From assembly GCA_021159525.1 (NCBI GenBank), contig JAGHEC010000164.1, positions 1-8,622 on the forward strand: 8,622 nucleotides of DNA. Reading direction: 5' to 3'. Position 1 is the first letter of the stretch; each line of letters starts with the position of its first letter. The notes under the pieces were generated by a model. The model was not told the origin of the DNA. It ran no database searches and saw only the letters and a program-made list of their open reading frames with translations. The position numbers and the translations under genes were made by a program. Shown piece by piece: positions 1 to 5,968 of the stretch. This DNA comes from Deltaproteobacteria bacterium. Its GTDB lineage: Bacteria; Desulfobacterota; DSM-4660; Desulfatiglandales; Desulfatiglandaceae.

Positions 1-1001
1 AAAGGGAACAGACTCTGAACCAACTCCTTGTGGAAATGGACGGATTTGATCCCACGATCGGCGTTATATTAATGGCCGCCACCAACCGGCCGGAGATCCT
101 GGATCCTGCGCTCCTGCGGGCCGGCCGTTTTGACCGGCAGATACTTGTAGACCGCCCTGATAAGAAGGGCCGCGAGGAAATCCTTAGGATCCATATAAAA
201 TCCGTGAAGACAGAGAAGAATTTGGATGTGGAACAATTGGCCAACATGACACCGGGCATGGTGGGGGCGGACCTGGCCAATCTCGTGAATGAGGCCGCTT
301 TATTAGCTGTTCGGAGAAACAAGCAATATGTTGGCATGCCCGAATTTGAAGAAGCGGTTGAGAGGGTCATGGCCGGGCTGGAAAAACGGAACCGGCTCAT
401 TAATCCCAAAGAGCGGGAAATTGTGGCCTATCACGAACTGGGCCACGCCATCGTCGCCCTGACCCTGCCTGATACAGACCCGGTCCAAAAGATCTCCATT
501 ATTCCGCGTGGGATCGCCGCCTTGGGATACACCATGCAGGTCCCGACTGAAGATCGCTACCTCATGAGCCGAACAGAACTCCTTAACAAGATTGCTACGC
601 TCCTTGGCGGCCGCGCCTCGGAACAGATCGTCTTTGGGGATATTTCCACAGGGGCCCACAACGATCTGGCGAAAGCAACCGAAATTGCTCGCAGCATGGT
701 CAAGGAATACGGAATGAGCGAGAAGATCGGTCAGGTTTACTTTGAGAGGGAAAAGTCACAGGCCTACCTGGATTTTGGATTGAATCGGCCTACGGAATAC
801 AGCGAGGCCACCGCGGAATTGATTGACAGCGAGGTCAGAGAAATCCTCCAGAAGCAGTATGAAAGATCCCTCGCTATTTTGAAGGAAAAGCGGCCTGTTC
901 TTGAAAATGCCGTCCAATTGCTTTTGCAGAAAGAGAAGATCGAGGGGGAGGAATTGAAGAGTCTGATGGAAGAAACTGCCGGCGCCCGTTCAGGACCTTA
1001 A
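1..1001 (+). CDS. ftsH: ATP-dependent zinc metalloprotease FtsH (3' part, cut at window start)
   Basis: FtsH is a hexameric, inner-membrane AAA+ protease that unfolds and degrades misassembled membrane proteins and short-lived regulators in the cytoplasm. The reading frame is open from base 3 and gives 332 visible residues; the family is usually 600-650 long, so the membrane segments and Walker A/B lie upstream of the window. Visible in order: end of the AAA domain (LNQLLVEMDGF), the second region of homology with ATNRP and the arginine-finger stretch LLRAGRFDR, the AAA lid, then the M41 peptidase domain with zinc motif HELGH at 432-446 and the third-ligand Asp (codon 663-665, in GAHNDLAKATEIAR). 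The usual motif is HEAGH; the Leu is a mild variant that keeps both His and the Glu. The C-terminus is complete, ending in TAA at 999-1001. The next gene starts 366 bases on behind its own promoter candidate, so co-transcription with groES is unlikely. Confidence 0.97.
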   Translation, partial: REQTLNQLLVEMDGFDPTIGVILMAATNRPEILDPALLRAGRFDRQILVDRPDKKGREEILRIHIKSVKTEKNLDVEQLANMTPGMVGADLANLVNEAALLAVRRNKQYVGMPEFEEAVERVMAGLEKRNRLINPKEREIVAYHELGHAIVALTLPDTDPVQKISIIPRGIAALGYTMQVPTEDRYLMSRTELLNKIATLLGGRASEQIVFGDISTGAHNDLAKATEIARSMVKEYGMSEKIGQVYFEREKSQAYLDFGLNRPTEYSEATAELIDSEVREILQKQYERSLAILKEKRPVLENAVQLLLQKEKIEGEELKSLMEETAGARSGP

Positions 1002-1156
1002 CGGATCCGGCCGGACCGGGTCAAGGCGCTCCCTTATGCCATTCGGCGCCGGGACTGTCAGGCCGTTTACGAAAAGACGGGATAAACGATTTACACGATC
1101 ATTCGGATGCCGGATTGATCCAGAACAGGGAGTGGCGGAAAGGAGCCCCAGAGGGT

Positions 1157-1187
1157 CTTGACATATTTTCCAAAGTGATTATTTTTT
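1157..1187 (+). promoter_or_regulatory. Candidate groESL promoter
   Basis: A perfect TTGACA (1158-1163) is followed after 16 bases by TATTTT (1180-1185), a plausible sigma-70-type -35/-10 pair. The predicted transcript would have a leader of roughly 175 bases before groES. No CIRCE operator and no clear sigma-32 motif is seen between ftsH and groES. The same string CTTGACA-N12-TGATTATTTTTT occurs before the glycosyltransferase gene at 5591-5621, which supports a functional role. A second TTGACAT stands at 1195-1201 but has only poor -10 partners. Confidence 0.5.
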
Positions 1188-1284
1188 CCCAGCATTGACA
1201 TCATATCCCAATAAATCAAATAGTTAGATGGTTAAGCTGTTTGCATGCCAGGTGTTTCAGGCTCGTTACTTTATTATCATCGGA

Positions 1285-1326
1285 GACAGATGTCCGTCTG
1301 GGACTGTCAGGGTTTTTCCCGGACGG
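1285..1326 (+). promoter_or_regulatory. groES leader with two mutually exclusive hairpins
   Basis: Hairpin I (1285-1308) pairs GACA with TGTC and GTCC with GGAC around a 5-base loop, with a 3-base bulge; U5 follows at 1313-1317. Hairpin II pairs CCGTCTGGG (1294-1302) with CCCGGACGG (1318-1326), nine pairs including one G-U, with another U5 at 1333-1337. The two share bases 1294-1308 and cannot form together. This is the layout of an attenuator or a temperature-sensitive leader, but no such function is shown and the spacing to the U-runs is not that of a strong intrinsic terminator. It lies about 40 bases before the groES start. Confidence 0.35.
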
Positions 1327-1367
1327 CGTGTCTTTTTATCTTTAAATTGAAGGAGGTTTGGTAAGCG

Positions 1368-1658
1368 ATGAAGGTTCGGCCGTTAAATGACAGGGTATTG
1401 GTGCTGAGGATCGATGGCGAAGAAAAGACCTCGGGCGGAATCATCATTCCGGACACGGCCAAGGAAAAACCCCAAGAGGGAAAGGTGGTGGCCGTTGGAC
1501 CGGGAAAGCGGGATGAGGAAGGGAAACAGATCCCCCTTGAGGTAAAGGAAAATGACCGGGTCCTGTTTGGAAAATATGCCGGCACAGAGATCAAAATCGA
1601 CGGGGTGGAACATCTCATCATGCGAGAGGATGACATCCTGGGCATTATTGAGAAATGA
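1368..1658 (+). CDS. groES: Co-chaperonin GroES
   Basis: GroES (Cpn10) is the heptameric lid that closes the GroEL folding chamber in the cytoplasm. The 96-residue product has the usual family length. It begins MKVRPLNDRVLV. The mobile loop that docks onto GroEL is at residues about 17-32, with the hydrophobic tripeptide III at 25-27 (IVL in E. coli). The end is MREDDILGIIEK, the normal C-terminal strand. The start is set by AGGAGGT at 1351-1357, ten bases before ATG. The stop is 19 bases before the groEL start, the classic groES-groEL operon order. Expression is likely driven by the promoter candidate at 1157-1187. Confidence 0.98.
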   Translation: MKVRPLNDRVLVLRIDGEEKTSGGIIIPDTAKEKPQEGKVVAVGPGKRDEEGKQIPLEVKENDRVLFGKYAGTEIKIDGVEHLIMREDDILGIIEK

Positions 1659-1677
1659 TTCAGGGAGGTACTAAGGC

Positions 1678-3303
1678 ATGGCAAAGAAGGAAATCAAATA
1701 CGGCGCACAGGCCAGAGAAAAGATGATGAAAGGTGTGGACACCCTGGCCAATGCGGTGAAGGTGACCCTTGGGCCCAAGGGCCGCAACGTGCTTCTGGAA
1801 AAATCGTGGGGCTCGCCCAACATCACCAAGGACGGAGTAACAGTGGCCAAGGAGATCGAGCTGGAAGACAAGTTTGAAAACATGGGTGCCCAGATGGTCA
1901 AGGAAGTAGCCTCCAAGACGTCTGATGTGGCCGGCGACGGAACCACGACAGCGACGATCCTGGCCCAGGCAATCTACCGGGAGGGGTCCAAGTTGGTCGC
2001 GGCCGGCGCCAATCCCATGTCGATCAAGCGTGGGATCGATAAGGCGGTGGATGCTGTTGTAGCAGAACTCAAGAAGATCTCCAATCCCACCAAAGATAAG
2101 ACCGAGATCGCGCAGGTCGGCACTGTCTCCGCCAACAACGACCGCACCATAGGCGACATCATTGCCGAGGCCATGGAAAAGGTAGGCAAAGAAGGGGTCA
2201 TCACGGTCGAAGAGGCAAAGAGTATGGAGACGACTCTTGAGATCGTGGAAGGGATGCAATTTGACCGGGGGTATCTGAGTCCCTATTTTGTGACCGATTC
2301 TGAAAAAATGGAAGCCCACCTGGAAGAACCCTACCTCCTGCTCCATGAAAAGAAGATCAGCAGCATGAAGGATATCGTGCCCATACTGGAGCAGATCGCC
2401 AAGTCGGGAAAACCCCTCCTGCTGATCGCCGAGGATGTGGAGGGTGAGGCCCTGGCAACGCTGGTGGTGAACAAGATCCGGGGGACCCTCAAATGCTCTG
2501 CGGTCAAGGCCCCTGGTTTTGGTGACCGACGCAAGGCCATCCTGCAAGACATCGCTGTGTTGACCGGGGGCCAGGTCATCAGTGAGGACCTGGGAATCAA
2601 GCTGGAAAATATTACGCTGAGCGACCTGGGGACCGCCAAGAAGGTGACCGTCGACAAGGACAACACCACCATTGTGGATGGCGGTGGATCCAAGAGTGCA
2701 CTGGAAGGCCGTGTTAAACAGATCAGGGCCCAGATCGAGGAAACCACCAGCGATTATGACAGGGAAAAGCTCCAGGAGCGTCTGGCCAAGCTCATCGGCG
2801 GCGTGGCCGTGATCAACGTCGGCGCAGCCACCGAGGCAGAGATGAAGGAGAAAAAGGCGAGGGTGGAAGACGCCTTGAATGCCACGCGGGCTGCGGTGGA
2901 GGAAGGAATTGTGCCGGGTGGCGGCGTAGCCTATTTACGCGCCGGTAAGGCGCTTGAAAACATGACCCTGGAAGGCGACGAGCAACTGGGCGTCAATCTC
3001 ATCAAACGGGCATTGGAAGAGCCCGTACGGCAGATTGCCAATAACGCAGGATTTGAGGGCTCTGTTGTGGTGCAGAAGGTGATGGATGGAAAGGAAAACT
3101 TCGGCTTCAATGCCGAGACCGGTGAGTATGGGGACCTCCTCAAATCCGGGATTATCGATCCCACCAAGGTATCGCGATTTGCCCTTCAAAACGCTGCGTC
3201 AGTCTCCGCCCTCCTCATGACCACAGAAGCAATGGTGGCGGAAAAACCGGAAGAGAAAAAGGCGCCTGCCACACCGGGGATGCCCCCCGAGGATATGTAT
3301 TAA
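1678..3303 (+). CDS. groEL: Chaperonin GroEL (60 kDa)
   Basis: GroEL is the double-ring ATP-driven folding chamber for cytoplasmic proteins. The 541-residue product is full length and aligns with E. coli numbering: Asp52 (KDG), Asp87 in GDGTTT (ATP/Mg binding) and the catalytic Asp398 in ARVEDAL are all present. The apical substrate-binding aromatics Y199, Y203 and F204 (GYLSPYF) are also present. GAATE at 383-387 is the usual family motif. The start ATG follows GGGAGGT at 1663-1669. The C-terminus ends PATPGMPPEDMY and lacks the repeated Gly-Gly-Met tail of E. coli GroEL that projects into the cavity. It forms an operon with groES. A GC-rich hairpin lies 11 bases after the stop. Confidence 0.99.
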   Translation: MAKKEIKYGAQAREKMMKGVDTLANAVKVTLGPKGRNVLLEKSWGSPNITKDGVTVAKEIELEDKFENMGAQMVKEVASKTSDVAGDGTTTATILAQAIYREGSKLVAAGANPMSIKRGIDKAVDAVVAELKKISNPTKDKTEIAQVGTVSANNDRTIGDIIAEAMEKVGKEGVITVEEAKSMETTLEIVEGMQFDRGYLSPYFVTDSEKMEAHLEEPYLLLHEKKISSMKDIVPILEQIAKSGKPLLLIAEDVEGEALATLVVNKIRGTLKCSAVKAPGFGDRRKAILQDIAVLTGGQVISEDLGIKLENITLSDLGTAKKVTVDKDNTTIVDGGGSKSALEGRVKQIRAQIEETTSDYDREKLQERLAKLIGGVAVINVGAATEAEMKEKKARVEDALNATRAAVEEGIVPGGGVAYLRAGKALENMTLEGDEQLGVNLIKRALEEPVRQIANNAGFEGSVVVQKVMDGKENFGFNAETGEYGDLLKSGIIDPTKVSRFALQNAASVSALLMTTEAMVAEKPEEKKAPATPGMPPEDMY

Positions 3304-3314
3304 AACCAACCGCG

Positions 3315-3338
3315 CCCGGGCAGAGAGCCCTGCCCGGG
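3315..3338 (+). terminator. GC-rich hairpin after groEL, possible terminator
   Basis: A perfect 9-bp stem, CCCGGGCAG / CTGCCCGGG, closes a 6-base loop (AGAGCC) just after the groEL stop. There is no U-run on its 3' side, so it may be a Rho-assisted terminator or an RNA-stabilising 3' end rather than a standard intrinsic terminator. A second, weaker hairpin (CTGAAG / CTTCAG, 3417-3435) lies further on. I see no gene between groEL and element A. Confidence 0.45.
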
Positions 3339-3476
3339 TCCACATAAAGCAGCGCGCCCTGTCATTATATGAGGGCTTTTCGCCGCTTTCCGATCTCGAT
3401 AAAGAGCTTCCCGTGACTGAAGACCCGTACTTCAGCGTTGGATTCACAGATGACAATACCGCTCAGAGTTGTTCGC

Positions 3477-3484
3477 CATTTTAC
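3477..3484. repeat. Left target-site duplication of element A
   Basis: CATTTTAC, repeated exactly at 3735-3742 immediately outside the other end of element A. Confidence 0.85.
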
Positions 3485-3734
3485 GTAATAGTTCAATATT
3501 TAGGGGAAGCGCAGACGCTTTGGTAACCTTTTCCCGGGCTAGGAGGGCTTTTCTTCCGCTCCGAGCCTCCCGGGCTGGTCTTTTCAGTGACTTATCTGCG
3601 GGGGATTCCTGCCCCCTCCGCATTCTCGACTTCGTCGAGTTGCGGTTTCCCCCGCTGATAAGTCACGAAAAGATGGCGCCCTCCCGACAGTCGCGTCAGA
3701 AAAACCCTCCTACCCCTTTTTATTTAGCTATTAC
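3485..3734 (-). mobile_element. Element A: 250-bp foldback MITE
   Basis: The element starts GTAATAGTTCAATA and ends, read from the other side, GTAATAGCTAAATA; the 22-bp terminal inverted repeats agree at 17 positions. Perfect 8-bp direct repeats CATTTTAC flank it. It is drawn on the minus strand because its best-conserved end (3734 downward) matches the left ends of B, C and D. Internally it is almost wholly palindromic. Arms at 3587-3604 and 3649-3666 (GTGACTTATC-GCGGGGG) match at 17 of 18 bases. They enclose a central hairpin CTCGAC-TTC-GTCGAG (3625-3639). Outer arms AGGAGGG-TTTTCT lie at 3541-3554 and 3698-3711. No credible gene lies inside. It is a non-autonomous transposable element; the GTAA ends and 8-bp duplication suggest an IS66-family transposase in trans (inference). 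Confidence 0.88.
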
Positions 3735-3742
3735 CATTTTAC
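3735..3742. repeat. Right target-site duplication of element A
   Basis: CATTTTAC, the exact partner of 3477-3484. Confidence 0.85.
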
Positions 3743-3750
3743 TATAACTG

Positions 3751-3756
3751 TATAAT
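3751..3756 (+). promoter_or_regulatory. Candidate -10 box for the 73-residue gene
   Basis: A perfect TATAAT stands 17 bases outside the end of element A and about 93 bases before the next start codon. Its -35 position (about 3728-3733, CTATTA) would lie inside the terminal repeat of element A and is a poor match to consensus, so the assignment is tentative. Confidence 0.3.
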
Positions 3757-3848
3757 TTAACTTATCCATTTTTGAGTCCCACACCGGCCTGCGTTACAGG
3801 GAAGGCCAAAATGAGCGGTCACACAGTATCTGAAAAAAGGAGGCGGAA

Positions 3849-4070
3849 ATGGGATCTGAACTAAAACAAATAGAAACTGTCAGCGATGTGGGTTTTCTGC
3901 TCACCAGGCTCCGGTTAGCCAAGAGAAAGAACGAGAGCGACGTGATAAGTCGAATCGTCCAAAGACTTCGCGAGGTTGGCGCATTAAAGGAGGAAGGGGT
4001 AAACTTGGCGAGACCGTTTGAAAATCTCCGGGCATATGTAGACCGCGTCTTGAAAAAGGAGACCCATTAA
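3849..4070 (+). CDS. Small protein of unknown function (73 residues)
   Basis: I do not recognise a family. The case for a real gene is a strong ribosome binding site, AAGGAGG at 3837-3843, five bases before ATG, and a protein-like composition. The product is charged and probably mostly helical: residues about 10-45 (from SDVGFLLTRLRLAKRK to RLREVGALKEEG) alternate hydrophobic and charged positions as amphipathic helices, and a second helical stretch ends RAYVDRVLKKETH. There is no Cys, no signal peptide and no membrane segment, so a cytoplasmic protein that binds a partner is plausible. It stands alone, downstream of mobile element A and convergent with the radical SAM gene, so it is not in an operon with either neighbour. 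Confidence 0.7.
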   Translation: MGSELKQIETVSDVGFLLTRLRLAKRKNESDVISRIVQRLREVGALKEEGVNLARPFENLRAYVDRVLKKETH

Positions 4071-4094
4071 AGGCCATTCCTCAAAACAGCGTGA

Positions 4095-4135
4095 TCGAGA
4101 GGCCTCTCGAGCATACCTGGCGCAATCTTTTTTTT
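4095..4135. terminator. Palindrome and T-run between convergent genes
   Basis: TCGAGAGGCCTCTCGA (4095-4110) is a perfect 16-bp palindrome that can form a 6-bp stem with a GGCC loop on either strand. Eight T residues follow on the plus strand at 4128-4135, about 17 bases beyond the stem, further than in a standard intrinsic terminator. Its place between two converging genes suggests a bidirectional terminator. The T-run overlaps the stop codon of the radical SAM gene. Confidence 0.4.
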
Positions 4136-5204
4136 AACCCACCCTGGTATGTTTGCGGACCCACTCAGGTACAGCACGGAAGTTGTAGTAATGCCCCATG
4201 GTATAAAAACAGGTGGATGAGCAATAAGGAAGGCATTTCTCCTTGACCTCCCGCAATTTGTCCTCGTCAAATTCAGGCGCCCATATGCGGCCCCAGTCGT
4301 ATTCATAGGTAATAAGATCAAAGCATGGGGAAAGGCTCCCGTCCGGACGGATGAGGGCCCCGTTTTTTCCGGCCCGGCAGTCCCACCTTGCCATCTGTCC
4401 CCGCATTCGGCCCTTGAATGCTTTCAAGTGGGCAATGGAATTGACCATGGGCCATCCCTCTCTCTGTTTCTGGATGAGCCAGTCGAGCAGTTCATCCACC
4501 TCATCGTATTGTTCGGGGGTAATGCTCAACATGTCGTCATGGTGTTTGTAATGTTCAACCTTGACGAACTGCTGAGGCGGCTCATTAAGGTGATAATCGG
4601 TTCCGATCTGGTTCTGATGGGCAATTTCCGTAAGAAGCTTGACGTCCTTGATGTTGTTGCGACAAATATTGATGTTAAAAAATAGAATATATCCATATTT
4701 CTTCTGCCGCTGAACCAGATATCGGAACTGGGGTTCAATGGCCAACAGGGCTTTGGGGAGGCCTTTCCTGGGAGCTACCGCATCCACGGCGAGATTGATG
4801 GCCGCGATGCCTGCCCGGCCGATATCGTCGATAAAATCCCTGTCCAACAGGTATCCGTTGGTAGGCAGGTACATGAAAAAGCCGTTCTTAGCGCCATACC
4901 GAACAATTTTCAGCACAAAATCCTTTCGCACGAGAGGCTCCCCGCCCATGAGGGAAATGACGCGGCAACCCAGAGACCTGAGCCAATCCACCGAACTTTT
5001 GGCGGTTTCCATGTCCATGCCCGGGAGGTCATTGTTGTACTGAAAGCAATAGTGACAGTCGATATTGCATCGCCAGTCCGTGTACAAATAGCAAAGAATC
5101 GGTCGAAATTCATTTTTGTGTATCTGCGATTTGAGATAAGGGATCACCCATCTCCGAACGGCCCGAACGCCATTCTGCAATTTGTAATGGATTGTATTGC
5201 CCAT
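4134..5204 (-). CDS. Radical SAM protein with SPASM-like C-terminal region
   Basis: Radical SAM enzymes use a [4Fe-4S] cluster to cleave S-adenosylmethionine to a 5'-deoxyadenosyl radical. Numbered from the ATG at 5204 (356 residues), the cluster motif is C46-x3-C50-x2-C53 (CNIDCHYC) and the SAM-binding GGEP is at 87-90. The rest of the barrel follows to about residue 230. The C-terminal part has further cysteines: C276 and C294, with IRPDGSLSPC between and at the second, then C324-x3-C328-x3-C332. This is the pattern of a SPASM/Twitch auxiliary Fe-S domain, as in peptide-maturing and other complex radical SAM enzymes. No precursor peptide or partner gene is visible, so the substrate is unknown. 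A TTG six bases further upstream is also open, but the Shine-Dalgarno position favours ATG. There is no signal peptide, so it is probably cytoplasmic. Elements B and C lie behind its start. Confidence 0.92.
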   Translation of the reverse strand: MGNTIHYKLQNGVRAVRRWVIPYLKSQIHKNEFRPILCYLYTDWRCNIDCHYCFQYNNDLPGMDMETAKSSVDWLRSLGCRVISLMGGEPLVRKDFVLKIVRYGAKNGFFMYLPTNGYLLDRDFIDDIGRAGIAAINLAVDAVAPRKGLPKALLAIEPQFRYLVQRQKKYGYILFFNINICRNNIKDVKLLTEIAHQNQIGTDYHLNEPPQQFVKVEHYKHHDDMLSITPEQYDEVDELLDWLIQKQREGWPMVNSIAHLKAFKGRMRGQMARWDCRAGKNGALIRPDGSLSPCFDLITYEYDWGRIWAPEFDEDKLREVKEKCLPYCSSTCFYTMGHYYNFRAVPEWVRKHTRVG

Positions 5205-5211
5205 CTTCAAT

Positions 5212-5219
5212 CCCCCCTC
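5212..5219 (-). promoter_or_regulatory. Ribosome binding site deciding the radical SAM start
   Basis: On the minus strand GAGGGGGG ends seven bases before the ATG at 5204, but only one base before the in-frame TTG at 5210. The spacing makes the ATG the likely start. Confidence 0.6.
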
Positions 5220-5285
5220 ACCTTTGCACCCTCGGTTTCGCCCTTTTCGGCAGAGCTCGGATTTGTGTTTACGGGATAAGGCAGC

Positions 5286-5320
5286 GATGACCGGGGCCCG
5301 ATTCGAGAATCGCCGTCATC
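5286..5320. other. Intergenic hairpin upstream of the radical SAM gene
   Basis: GATGAC-CGG and CCGTCATC form an outer stem (one base unpaired) around CGATTC-GA-GAATCG, a perfect inner inverted repeat (5300-5312 region). It would sit in the 5' leader of the radical SAM transcript or form a cruciform. No U-run follows on either strand. Function is unknown. Confidence 0.35.
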
Positions 5321-5338
5321 CCGGGCTTGGAATAATCA

Positions 5339-5346
5339 GCAATATC
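5339..5346. repeat. Left target-site duplication of element B
   Basis: GCAATATC, repeated exactly at 5470-5477 on the other side of element B. Confidence 0.87.
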
Positions 5347-5469
5347 GTAACAGCTCAATGAACAGGGACAGGAGGGTTTTTCTGACGCGCCTGCCGGGAG
5401 GGCGGAAGAAAAAATCATCCTGCCCCGGTGATACGTTCGCTGTTGTCCCCCTGATTATTGAGCTGATAC
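5347..5469 (+). mobile_element. Element B: 123-bp MITE
   Basis: The element begins GTAACAGCTCAATG and ends as the complement of GTATCAGCTCAATA; the 21-bp terminal inverted repeats agree at 18 positions. Perfect 8-bp direct repeats GCAATATC flank it, so it moved as a discrete unit. The left module (AGGAGGGTTTTTCTGACGCG, then CTGCCGGGAGGGCG) is shared with A, C and D. The right module (from GAAGAAAAAATCATCC to the end) is shared only with C. From 5366 to the end it is identical to C except for one A in a run of A residues. No reading frame of note lies inside. Confidence 0.92.
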
Positions 5470-5477
5470 GCAATATC
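5470..5477. repeat. Right target-site duplication of element B
   Basis: GCAATATC, the exact partner of 5339-5346. Confidence 0.87.
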
Positions 5478-5590
5478 CATCCATTATTGACGAAAAAATA
5501 GGCCTGTTGAGGGCCTGATGTCAACCGTAAACCGCCAGTATTTGGTCACAGTAAGGGAGAAACACGGGAGCGGCTCATCAAAAACCGAGC

Positions 5591-5621
5591 CTTGACAAAG
5601 CTTCCCTGATGATTATTTTTT
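5591..5621 (+). promoter_or_regulatory. Candidate promoter upstream of the glycosyltransferase
   Basis: TTGACA (5592-5597) and TATTTT (5614-5619) are 16 bases apart. The stretch shares CTTGACA-N12-TGATTATTTTTT with the groESL promoter candidate at 1157-1187, at identical spacing and with TTCC at the same place in the N12. A promoter here would give the glycosyltransferase a leader of about 340 bases that contains the whole of element C, so the insertion lies between promoter and gene. Small hairpins (for example GGCGC-CTT-GCGCC at 5672-5684) follow. Confidence 0.42.
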
Positions 5622-5727
5622 TATCTGATTCTATATTATTTAAATTAATCAGTTAGTTATGTGCACCTTGAGGCGCCTTGCGCCATGCTCTTCTCAGACG
5701 ATAGCAGGAATGAAACAAGCTTTTGAA

Positions 5728-5849
5728 GTAATCGCTCAATAAATATGGACAGGAGGGTTTTTCTGACGCGCCTGCCGGGAGGGCGGAAGAAAAATCATCC
5801 TGCCCCGGTGATACGTTCGCTGTTGTCCCCCTGATTATTGAGCTGATAC
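5728..5849 (+). mobile_element. Element C: 122-bp MITE, sister of B
   Basis: It begins GTAATCGCTCAATA and ends in the same terminal repeat as B. From 5747 onward it matches B except for one missing A. Its first 19 bases differ from B, and its two terminal repeats agree at only about 15 of 21 positions. The 8 bases on each side (CTTTTGAA and GTTAAGGC) do not match, so no target duplication is left. It may have lost the duplication through recombination with another copy, or be a hybrid. It lies 119 bases before the glycosyltransferase start. Confidence 0.85.
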
Positions 5850-5968
5850 GTTAAGGCAAAAACATTAAGTACAGCGGTCAGGCATGCAAAAAGATGTTGC
5901 ACGGCTGTGGTTGGCTCATTTGAATATGGTGCAACCAATCCGACCGTTGTCAAACCGGGGGAAAGGTA

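Noticed and set aside
1003..1017. GC palindrome GGATCCGGCCGGACC just after ftsH as a terminator
   Set aside because: The arms leave no room for a proper loop, one pair is mismatched, and no T-run follows.
1002..1367. CIRCE (HrcA) operator or sigma-32 promoter before groES
   Set aside because: No TTAGCACTC / GAGTGCTAA inverted repeat and no CCCCAT-type -10 at proper spacing from CTTGAC.
3469..3747. 92-residue open frame on the plus strand
   Set aside because: It lies almost wholly within element A and is produced by the palindromic repeat; no good start signal.
3811..3864. Possible 17-codon leader peptide overlapping the start of the 73-residue gene in another frame
   Set aside because: GGGAAGG precedes it, but there is no regulatory residue run and no attenuator; too little to call.
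5828..5868. Outward promoter at the right end of element C driving the glycosyltransferase
   Set aside because: TTGAGC (5838-5843) has no recognisable -10 box at 16-18 bases.
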